Positions 1-4,078 of a DNA stretch of 5,090 nucleotides are shown here, one piece after another. Source of the stretch: Methylocapsa sp. (GTDB lineage Bacteria; Pseudomonadota; Alphaproteobacteria; Rhizobiales; Beijerinckiaceae); NCBI GenBank assembly GCA_003162995.1, contig PLUZ01000519.1:1-5090 (forward strand), written 5' to 3'. How positions within the stretch are numbered: the first letter of the stretch is position 1; each line of letters opens with the position of its first letter. Made by a program: the position numbers and the translations under genes. The notes under the pieces were generated by a model that worked only from the letters and a program-made list of their open reading frames with translations, ran no database searches and was not told where the DNA came from.

Positions 1-85
1 CGGCTTCGCCCAACAGCTCGGCTGTCGCTCCCGTAAACTCGATCCAGCTGGCGTATAGCCGCGAATCGGGCGATTCTTCCACCCA

Positions 86-1102
86 ATGGGAGATATGCTC
101 AAACTGATCTGGTGGGCAATCATCGGGCTGTTCCGATCAAGGGTTTCGCTCGAGGCGGAGATCCTGACGCTGCGCCATCAGCTCAATGTGCTGCGGAGAA
201 AATCACCTAAGCGGTTCACGTTCAGCAACTTCGACCGTCTGGTTTTTGCCGGCCTCTATCGGATTGTGCCGCGCATTGTGAATGCCTTGGTTATCATTGA
301 GCCGGAGACTGTGATCCGTTGGCATCGCGCTGGGTTTCGCTTGTTCTGGCGATGGAAGTCACGATCTCCCGGCGGCAGACCGAAAGTGGCGCTCGAAATC
401 CGGCAATTGATCCGCGCCATGAGCCTCGCCAACCCACTGTGGGGCGCTCCGCGGATCCATGGAGAACTCCTCAAGCTCGGCATCGACGTGGGTCAAACCT
501 CGGTCGCCAAATATATGGCAAGGCATAGGAGGCCTCCATCCCAAGGGTGGAAGACATTCCTTCGCAACTACGCCGATGGAATCGCCTCATTGGATCTCTT
601 CGTCGTTCCGACACTCTCGTTTCGACTGCTTTACGGCTTGCTCATTCTATCCCACGGCCGCCGTCAAATCTTATGGCTGGGGGTGACGGCACACCCGAGC
701 GCCGAATGGATGGCCCGGCAACTCATCGAAGCCTGCGGCTGGGAATGGACCCCGAAGTACATCGTCCGCGATCGCGATTCTGTCTATGGCGAAATTTTCA
801 CCCGGCGGCTCCCCGCCATGGGCATTCGCGACCGTCCAACCGCGCCACGATCGCCATGGCAGAATGGCCATACGGAACGGCTGATTGGCTCGATCCGGCG
901 GGAATGTCTTGACCATGTCGTCGTCTTTGGCGAGCGACACCTGCGCCATGTGCTCCTTTCTTATATGCACTATTACAACAGCGCGCGGACACATTTATCT
1001 CTGAACAAGGATGCGCCGCTGCCACGAGCTGTTCAGGCTGTCGGGCGCATTCTCCCGACACCAGTTCTCGGCGGATTACACCATCACTATGTTCGGATTT
1101 GA
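86..1102 (+). CDS. DDE integrase/transposase, stand-alone rhizobial type (IS3/IS481-like rve domain)
   Basis: This 338-residue protein is a DNA strand-transfer enzyme of the retroviral-integrase fold, which cuts and joins transposon ends. The N-terminal part has a hydrophobic start (residues 5-16), then a helix-rich segment (EAEILTLRHQLNVLRRK, 23-39) and a helix-turn-helix-like stretch around WGAPRIHGELLKLGI (119-133). The catalytic domain runs from about 165 to 315. The likely acidic triad is D170 (in SLDLFVV), D229 (in VRDRDSVYG) and E264 (in NGHTERLIG), with 34 residues between the last two, close to the DD(35)E spacing. The end, GGLHHHYVRI, is the usual one for this family, so the gene appears full length and possibly active. 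The ATG at 86 lacks a clear ribosome site, and a second ATG at 95 in the same frame is equally possible. No partner orfA is seen. I could not find terminal inverted repeats; the left end may lie outside the window. Confidence 0.92.
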   Translation: MGDMLKLIWWAIIGLFRSRVSLEAEILTLRHQLNVLRRKSPKRFTFSNFDRLVFAGLYRIVPRIVNALVIIEPETVIRWHRAGFRLFWRWKSRSPGGRPKVALEIRQLIRAMSLANPLWGAPRIHGELLKLGIDVGQTSVAKYMARHRRPPSQGWKTFLRNYADGIASLDLFVVPTLSFRLLYGLLILSHGRRQILWLGVTAHPSAEWMARQLIEACGWEWTPKYIVRDRDSVYGEIFTRRLPAMGIRDRPTAPRSPWQNGHTERLIGSIRRECLDHVVVFGERHLRHVLLSYMHYYNSARTHLSLNKDAPLPRAVQAVGRILPTPVLGGLHHHYVRI

Positions 1103-1467
1103 TTTCCGAGAGGGACAGGGGCAAGAATCAGGTGCATATGGCGTTATTGGCGCAACCCAGACCAAACTTGAACGGACCAGCCACAGCTCCCGTGGCGAAG
1201 TCCGCAAGCCAATAACCTCACGCTCTGACCTTGCAGCTTTCATTGCGCACGAGCTTTCCAAATCGCAGCATGACCGCGACCCTGTCAGATTCAAATGCCT
1301 TCGGGAAGGGTGCCATTGATTGACGCCGTTACAATTGACTCCAATGCGGGTCTTGTAACGCCGGACTTGATGATAAGTTGCTTTGCCGGCCGCTTCGTTC
1401 GGCAACGGCTCCGAGTAGGTTGGAACCCGCCGCGTCTTTCGAATCTCTGTTCGCACCGCGACCGCGC
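1103..1467. other. Gene-free stretch, nothing assignable
   Basis: I see no convincing reading frame, RNA gene or element end in these 365 bases. The frames that are open have no recognisable family sequence and no ribosome site. A small inverted repeat (CCTT-cggg-AAGG, near 1300) lacks a T-run, so it is not a clear terminator. The unseen right end of the integrase element may lie here. Confidence 0.4.
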
Positions 1468-1671
1468 CTAGGTGATTCGCCTGGGTCGGTGGCGACCGGT
1501 TATAGGCGGAAGCGGCGCATCGCGGGGATCTTCCATCGGCGGCGGCGCCGGATCGGGAACCGGAATATCGGGTTTTGGCGGCGGCGCCGGTATCCCGTCC
1601 GGCCGAGTGCCAGGCTCGGTCGCGGTAGGTACGGGAAACTGCAGCGCATGGTCGGTGTTAATGTTTTCCAA
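1468..1671 (-). CDS. Small proline-rich protein of unknown function
   Basis: This is a 67-residue leftward frame with 20 prolines (30%). The central part (residues 13-56) is an acidic Pro-rich chain with PxP and PPP runs, for example PAPPPKPDIPVPDPAPPP (28-45), followed by a short basic tail (GRHRPRR). No membrane segment or signal peptide is visible. The start chosen is a TTG at 1671 because GAAGGG lies about 8 bases upstream and a stop codon lies just before that. Its opposite strand in this region reads as Gly/Arg-rich nonsense, which favours the minus strand. Such chains are usually extended spacers or partners for Pro-binding domains, but no role can be assigned. Copy A of the 133-base element lies about 60 bases upstream and could have replaced or supplied its promoter. 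It could also be a chance frame in GC-rich DNA. Confidence 0.45.
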   Translation of the reverse strand: MENINTDHALQFPVPTATEPGTRPDGIPAPPPKPDIPVPDPAPPPMEDPRDAPLPPITGRHRPRRIT

Positions 1672-1732
1672 GTCGAAAACCCTTCGTTACGCACGTCCCG
1701 CGCCCCGGTACGCACCACTCACGGTGTAGTGT

Positions 1733-1865
1733 TGTCACGTTCGTAAATTTTTCTTATCAATAGCGCGGGGCGCTTACAGCCCGCATGTCAAAATATGAAT
1801 GCTTTAGGGCGCTCATCGCCGAGCAAAATCGGTTCGAAAATCACCAATTTTTGGCCAGTATGACA
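1733..1865. repeat. 133-base element, copy A (TGTCA...TGACA ends)
   Basis: This copy starts TGTCACGTTCG and ends CCAGTATGACA. The two ends are imperfect inverted repeats (TGTCACGTTCG against TGTCATACTGG). It aligns end to end, with essentially no net gaps, to 3946-4078 at roughly 75% identity (my hand count). An internal potential hairpin GGGC-gcttaca-GCCC lies near 1767-1781. No target-site duplication is visible. It has no coding capacity of its own and looks like a short non-autonomous element or the fused ends of a deleted insertion sequence. Confidence 0.65.
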
Positions 1866-1930
1866 ACGCCTTCGAGGCCGTTTCTCGATTTTATTTTGTG
1901 CGCCCCTGTCGCCGGTGAGAGGCGTCACAA

Positions 1931-2131
1931 TCAGTGGCGCCGGTCGTGCCGATCGTCCATTACGTTGGCCTTCAGATCTTCGCGAACGAATTGCACGAGG
2001 CGGTGGCGTTGGCGGTCATCGGGTGTGTCGTAGAGCGGCTGCGCTGCGTCGGCGATCTGGCGGCACGCTGCCTGCCGCCTAAAACCAGCGTCCCCGGCCG
2101 TACCAGCCGCCTCCGCCAAGGAGGAGAACAA
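1931..2131 (-). CDS. Possible small charged protein (doubtful, weak start)
   Basis: The frame encodes up to 66 residues. The C-terminal two thirds look protein-like: ADAAQPLYDTPDDRQRHRLV followed by QFVREDLKAN, a charged, probably helical segment. The N-terminal part is read from DNA that also encodes the 28-residue membrane peptide in another frame (overlap 2079-2131). The only starts are TTG codons (2131, 2119) without a ribosome site. It may be the 3' part of a gene that lost its beginning, or a gene translated by coupling to the peptide upstream. I do not recognise a family. I list it because the sequence composition is better than that of the other frames there. Confidence 0.3.
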   Translation of the reverse strand: MFSSLAEAAGTAGDAGFRRQAACRQIADAAQPLYDTPDDRQRHRLVQFVREDLKANVMDDRHDRRH

Positions 2132-2165
2132 GAAGAATAATGATGATAAGCGTCGTGCTATCCAT
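2079..2165 (-). CDS. Tiny single-pass membrane peptide, 28 residues
   Basis: The peptide begins MDSTTLIIIILLVLLL, a single hydrophobic helix (residues 5-16), and then ends GGGGWYGRGRWF. Peptides with this layout (a few polar residues, an Ile/Leu/Val helix, and a Gly-rich aromatic/Arg end) are common among hypothetical proteins of rhizobia and relatives; their role is unknown. The ATG at 2165 is preceded by GAGAGGG, with 9 bases between it and the start, and this site sits directly after the stop codon of the 48-residue gene at 2180. The two are therefore very likely co-transcribed, with 14 bases between them. The peptide would sit in the inner membrane with its basic aromatic tail at one face. 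A longer frame open upstream in the same phase exists, but its residues look like an antisense shadow of the 48-residue gene. Confidence 0.68.
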   Translation of the reverse strand: MDSTTLIIIILLVLLLGGGGWYGRGRWF

Positions 2166-2179
2166 GATGTCCAACCCTC
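2166..2179 (-). promoter_or_regulatory. Ribosome site deciding the start of the 28-residue peptide
   Basis: On the minus strand GAGAGGG is followed by 9 bases and then the ATG at 2165. It begins within the TGA stop of the preceding 48-residue gene. It supports the internal ATG over the longer upstream frame and implies a shared transcript. Confidence 0.6.
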
Positions 2180-2326
2180 TCAATGCGATGGCTTCAGCTT
2201 GGGCTTCTCCACAATATCTGCCTTCGCTCGGATGACCTCGCCGAGCTTGGGCGCAACATCTGGGGAGATGCCCTCGTCTGCATACGATCCCCATTCAGGA
2301 AACGCTCCTGTCTGTTGGTCAGCCAT
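2180..2326 (-). CDS. Small soluble hypothetical protein, 48 residues
   Basis: The protein begins MADQQTGAFPEWGSYADEGI and continues through SPDVAPKLGEVIRAKADIVE to KPKLKPSH. The first half is acidic and aromatic, the second half is a likely amphipathic helix (about residues 23-40) with a basic, proline-containing tail. No membrane segment or cysteine is present. I do not recognise a family. It is supported by its regular, protein-like composition, an ATG start, and the tight link to the ribosome site of the 28-residue membrane peptide immediately downstream. The ribosome site for this gene itself is poor: a GGAGGG lies about 25 bases upstream, too far for a normal start, and GGTGA lies about 12 bases upstream. 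It lies about 120 bases downstream of the 94-residue gene in the same direction, so all three may form one operon. Confidence 0.6.
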   Translation of the reverse strand: MADQQTGAFPEWGSYADEGISPDVAPKLGEVIRAKADIVEKPKLKPSH

Positions 2327-2431
2327 TTATGCAATGATCACCGGGGGAAATGGTTCCCTCCAAGTGGACAGCCTTCCGGCGGCGCTCCCACGTTTGTCCG
2401 AGGGCAGGATCACACGAGACTACGGACGCTA

Positions 2432-2444
2432 CGCGATACTCGCG
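2432..2444 (-). terminator. Short hairpin right after the 94-residue gene
   Basis: CGCGA and TCGCG form a perfect 5-base stem around a 3-base loop, starting one base beyond the stop codon of the leftward gene. There is no T-run, so it may attenuate transcription or protect the 3' end rather than terminate fully. Confidence 0.3.
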
Positions 2445-2445
2445 A

Positions 2446-2730
2446 TCAGCCGAATCTCACGCCGCCGAGCAGCCAGACCACGACAACAACGATCAGCACC
2501 AGACTAAAGGGCGGAATGGTCTGCGTCTTGATGCACCGCTTGAATTCTTCATGCAGGCGCATCAAAACGCAGACGGCAGCTTCCGCTCTCCCGGTTTCGC
2601 CTTTGGCGACGCCGCGTTCGGCGGTGGCAATAAGCCCCTTGTGGACTTCGATCGTAGCCGTCTGCATGTCATGCATATGCGACCAAAAGTCAGCGTCCTG
2701 CTTGGCATTTTCAAGCTTAAATGTGCACAT
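2446..2730 (-). CDS. Tail-anchored small membrane protein of unknown function, 94 residues
   Basis: Residues 1-70 are polar and likely helical (for example TATIEVHKGLIATAERGVAK, 24-43, and MRLHEEFKRCIKTQ, 57-70). They are followed by a single C-terminal membrane helix, PPFSLVLIVVVVVWLLGG (73-90), and a short VRFG end. Basic residues (K64, R65, K68) just before the helix predict that the N-terminal part stays in the cytoplasm. There is no signal peptide. I do not recognise a named family; single-helix proteins of this shape often act as small envelope or stress factors, which is only inference. The ATG at 2730 has no obvious Shine-Dalgarno site, but the first codons lie in a leader repeated at 3240-3353 where an equivalent start (ATG AGC ACG TTT AAG) exists. 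A start at Met19 or Met22 is an alternative. The gene diverges from the histidine-rich gene at 2899, with a 168-base shared control region. Confidence 0.62.
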   Translation of the reverse strand: MCTFKLENAKQDADFWSHMHDMQTATIEVHKGLIATAERGVAKGETGRAEAAVCVLMRLHEEFKRCIKTQTIPPFSLVLIVVVVVWLLGGVRFG

Positions 2731-2858
2731 ATTGCGGACGCGCGGTCATATGAATACGATCCGCAGACCGCTTGATGTGAGCAATTCTGCACAGTTTTCA
2801 CCTTGACGTGGGCGTAACATCACTTTCGCAGGGCGGTCGTCCCATCCTCCCTGACAGA
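2711..2858. promoter_or_regulatory. Duplicated divergent leader, copy 1
   Basis: This region lies between the leftward 94-residue gene and the rightward histidine-rich gene. It shares four blocks in the same order with 3240-3353: TCAAG(t)CTTAAA-GTGC-CAT-TTGCGG, GATGTGAGCAATT-TGCAC-GTTT, GCAGGG and TCCTCCCTGAC-GA. Copy 1 carries about 36 extra bases between the first two blocks (2738-2773), including a GCGGTC...GACCGC inverted repeat. The conserved blocks probably hold promoter or operator sites. I could not match them with confidence to a sigma-70 or EcfG consensus. Confidence 0.55.
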
Positions 2859-2898
2859 ACCTTTCTATCCATTCACTCTCTAAGGAAGGCACGTCCAA

Positions 2899-3108
2899 AT
2901 GGCACAGTCACCGAAACATCCAGCGGGTGAACATCATCACCAGGCGGCCGCTCACCACCATGCCGCCGCGCATCATCATCATCAGGCAGAGCACCATCAC
3001 GCGGTCGGCGAGCATGAAGACGCCAAGAAACATGCAACCGCAGCTAAGGAACATAGCGAGCTCGCTCACAAACATACCGTGGATGCTCACACTCAATCTC
3101 ATAAATAA
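2899..3108 (+). CDS. Histidine-rich small protein, 69 residues
   Basis: The protein has 21 histidines in 69 residues and no Cys, Trp, Phe or Tyr. Histidine clusters recur about every seven residues (12-14, 19-21, 25-28, 32-34, 39), separated by Ala, Gln or Glu, so that in a helix they would line one face. The second half (40-69) is a Lys/Glu/Ala/His helix. There is no signal peptide or membrane segment, so it is predicted to be cytoplasmic. Similar His/Ala/Lys-rich proteins are common in rhizobia and methylobacteria as hypothetical proteins. Binding of Ni, Zn, Cu or Co ions, or pH buffering, is a reasonable inference but not shown. The ATG at 2899 follows AAGGAAGG by about 9 bases, a strong ribosome site. 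The gene is monocistronic, with a hairpin directly after the stop. It diverges from the 94-residue membrane gene and shares its leader type with the broken GlsB-like gene. Confidence 0.82.
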   Translation: MAQSPKHPAGEHHHQAAAHHHAAAHHHHQAEHHHAVGEHEDAKKHATAAKEHSELAHKHTVDAHTQSHK

Positions 3109-3260
3109 CGAGGTGACGTGGGGACGGTGGTAGCCGTTTCCACGACCTTGCCCTTTCTGCGACGCGCTTCATGACTACAACGGCGGCATCGAAGTCCGCA
3201 GTACATTGTTGAATGTCGTTCTGCCCAACGAGCTGCAAATCAAGTCTTAAACGTGCTCAT
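3044..3260 (-). pseudogene. Decayed leftward gene under the second leader copy
   Basis: At 3260 an ATG opens with codons Met-Ser-Thr-Phe-Lys, matching the Met-Cys-Thr-Phe-Lys-Leu start of the 94-residue gene in the first leader copy. One extra base (T at 3245 on the + strand, AAGTCTT against AAGCTT) then causes a stop. Removing it restores Leu-Asp-LQLVGQNDIQQCTADFDAAV followed by VVMKRVAERARSW. The remaining frame alone could start at a TTG at 3238. Beyond about 3145 it reads through the hairpin and the 3' end of the histidine-rich gene on the opposite strand, so the true gene has probably lost its 3' part. The family is not recognised. The opposite strand has an open, startless frame with a CPFC motif ending at 3250, an alternative reading I consider no better supported. 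Confidence 0.35.
3117..3144 (+). terminator. Strong hairpin after the histidine-rich gene
   Basis: An 11-base stem (3117-3127 pairs with 3134-3144, including two G-T pairs) encloses a 6-base loop (TGGTAG). It begins 9 bases after the stop codon. No T-run follows (GACCTTGCCC), so it may act with Rho or as a 3' stabiliser rather than as a classical intrinsic terminator. Confidence 0.5.
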
Positions 3261-3353
3261 TTTGCGGCGATGTGAGCAATTTTGCACCGTTTCTATCTTT
3301 GCATCGGGATAGCTTCACAGGTGCAGGGGAAAGTCGCCCTCCTCCCTGACGGA
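3240..3353. promoter_or_regulatory. Duplicated divergent leader, copy 2
   Basis: This leader lies between the decayed leftward gene at 3260 and the GlsB-like gene at 3370. It shares ordered blocks with 2711-2858. Here the blocks TTGCGG and GATGTGAGCAATTTTGCAC are separated by a single base, so copy 1 carries an insertion or copy 2 a deletion. The match extends into the first codons of the leftward gene and to the TCCTCCCTGAC block near the rightward start. Confidence 0.52.
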
Positions 3354-3356
3354 GGA
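3340..3356 (+). promoter_or_regulatory. Hairpin that would hide the ribosome site of the GlsB-like gene
   Basis: TCCTCC (3340-3345) pairs perfectly with GGAGGA (3351-3356) around a 5-base loop, CTGAC. GGAGG is the only good Shine-Dalgarno sequence before the ATG at 3370, though its distance of about 14 bases is long. Copy 1 of the leader keeps the TCCTCC half but not the GGAGGA half. A role in translation control is inference. Confidence 0.35.
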
Positions 3357-3369
3357 TACGAAATTGCAC

Positions 3370-3539
3370 ATGTCGAACGATCACATTACTGGTCGGACTC
3401 ATCGCCGGATGGCTGGCAGGCCAAATCGTGCGAGGCACAGGCTTTGGGATCATTGGCGATCTCCTAATTGGAATCGTTGGCGCCTTTATCGGTAGCTGGC
3501 TGCTGCCTCAACTCGGCATCCATCTTGGCTTGGGCATGA
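3370..3539 (+). pseudogene. GlsB/YeaQ/YmgE-type membrane protein, frameshifted and truncated
   Basis: The frame beginning near 3389 reads LVGLIAGWLAGQIVRGTG, then FGIIGDLLIGIVGAFIGSWL and LPQLGIHLGLG. These are the first two membrane helices and the glycine-rich turn of the transglycosylase-associated (GlsB/YeaQ) family, small inner-membrane proteins of about 80-90 residues often linked to stress. The ATG at 3370 is in another frame. Deleting one base near 3386-3388 would give MSNDHILVGLIAGW, a natural start, and the correct frame itself has no ATG, GTG or TTG after the in-frame stop at 3347. The third helix is missing: after position 3539 the sequence turns into the end of an IS21-type element and the frame runs on to a stop at 3569-3571. 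The gene is therefore broken at both ends. It shares its leader type with the histidine-rich gene. Confidence 0.72.
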
Positions 3540-3945
3540 TGTCAATGGCGGAGACAAATTGTGCCAAATAGCGGCGAGAACGTGTACCGATCTGGTTAAG
3601 AGAAAAGGGGCTATGAAGCCCCGGTTAATTTCGTGCTTCCCTGCCGATTCATGTTTTGGTGGTGAGGTCTCCTTCGTTTTGTGTTTTGGTGTTTTGGCTT
3701 TGCCCCTGGACCGGTCGCCGCTGCGCCTTCTTGCTGGTGGCGAGGCGGTAGCTTTCGCCATTCATCTCCAGGATATGGACATGATGAGTGAGCCGGTCGA
3801 GTAAGGCGCCGGTGAGCCGTTCCGAACCGAATATGGAAGTCCATTCATCGAATGGCAGGTTGCTGGTGACCAGCGTGGCGCCGCGTTCATAGCGCTGACT
3901 GAACACCTCGAAGAGCAGTTCAGAGCCGACCGCCGTGAACGGCTT
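3540..3945 (-). mobile_element. IS21-family remnant (right end and istB tail)
   Basis: The remnant begins with TGTCAATGGCGGAGACAAAT at 3540, which looks like a terminal end of an IS21-type element (TGT... at the outer edge). It cuts the GlsB-like gene at that point. It then holds a terminator and the C-terminal part of istB on the minus strand. The rest of istB, all of istA and the other end are absent. The remnant stops where copy B of the 133-base element begins (3946), so a deletion or recombination removed the remainder. Confidence 0.68.
3601..3622 (-). terminator. Intrinsic terminator of istB
   Basis: On the minus strand GGGGCT-tcat-AGCCCC forms a 6-base stem with a 4-base loop, followed by TTTTCT. 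It lies about 27 bases past the istB stop codon, inside the element end. This is the clearest intrinsic terminator in the window. Confidence 0.7.
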
Positions 3946-3951
3946 TGTCAT
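3649..3951 (-). pseudogene. istB: IstB-like ATP-binding transposition helper, C-terminal fragment
   Basis: IstB is the AAA+ ATPase that helps the IstA transposase of IS21 elements choose and load target DNA. Up to 100 residues remain of a protein usually about 240-260 long. The fragment contains PFTAVGSELLFEVFSQRYER, TLVTSNLPFDEW (sensor-1 region), FGSERLTGALLDRLTHH (arginine-finger region) and VHILEMNGESYRLATSKKAQ, all typical of the IstB C-terminus. The Walker A and B motifs are missing because the sequence upstream has been replaced. The ATG at 3951 arises across the junction with copy B (its TGTCA end supplies the first codons), so it is not a natural start. The tail (QSQNTKTQNEGDLTTKT) is low-complexity, and the stop at 3649 is followed by a terminator. 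The fragment should be non-functional. Confidence 0.88.
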
Positions 3952-4078
3952 GTTCGTGAGTTTTACTTGTCAATAGGGCAGGGCGCTCTCAGCCCGCATC
4001 TCTATATTTCAATACCTTAGGACGCTCGTCGCCGAAGCAAATCGGCTCGGAAGTCGGCTATCCTTGCCCAATGTGACA
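3946..4078. repeat. 133-base element, copy B (TGTCA...TGACA ends)
   Basis: This copy starts TGTCATGTTCG and ends CCCAATGTGACA. It has the same length and orientation as copy A at 1733-1865 and about 75% identity by hand alignment. Well-kept blocks include GGGCGCT-CAGCCCGCAT and TCGCCGA-CAAATCGG. The ends are an imperfect 11-base inverted repeat (TGTCATGTTCG against TGTCACATTGG). It joins the istB fragment directly to the DUF2779 remnant. No flanking duplication is seen. Similarity just outside the ends (for example AACGCC against AATGCC on the right) is slight. Confidence 0.65.

Noticed and set aside
1076..1456. 126-codon leftward open frame after the integrase
   Set aside because: It has no ribosome site and no recognisable sequence, it overlaps the 3' end of the integrase, and its composition looks random.
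1378..1746. Rightward Arg-rich open frame
   Set aside because: It reads as the antisense of the proline-rich gene (Pro codons read as Arg/Gly), with no ribosome site.
1925..1945. Short similarity (ACAATC...GGCGCCG) between the right flanks of copies A and B
   Set aside because: The matches are few and need gaps; probably chance, so I did not extend the repeat beyond its TGACA end.
2776..2792. TGTGAGC...AATT resemblance to a lac operator
   Set aside because: It is only a partial match with the wrong spacing and no lac genes nearby; kept as an unnamed candidate operator instead.
2183..2806. 207-codon rightward open frame
   Set aside because: It lies opposite the 94- and 48-residue leftward genes, has Cys/Ser/Arg-rich composition without any family-like stretch, and appears to be their antisense shadow.
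2931..3003. Repeated CATCAC/CATCAT units resembling a short tandem repeat or CRISPR-like array
   Set aside because: They are histidine codons of the His-rich protein; there are no spacers and no fixed repeat length.
3134..3250. Startless rightward frame with a CPFC motif ending in NELQIKS
   Set aside because: It has no start codon or ribosome site and begins inside the terminator hairpin. The leftward reading matches the start of the 94-residue gene somewhat better, though neither is certain.
3652..3700. Repeated GTTTTGG units
   Set aside because: They are the low-complexity Gln/Asn/Lys/Thr tail of the IstB fragment read on the other strand, not a separate repeat element.
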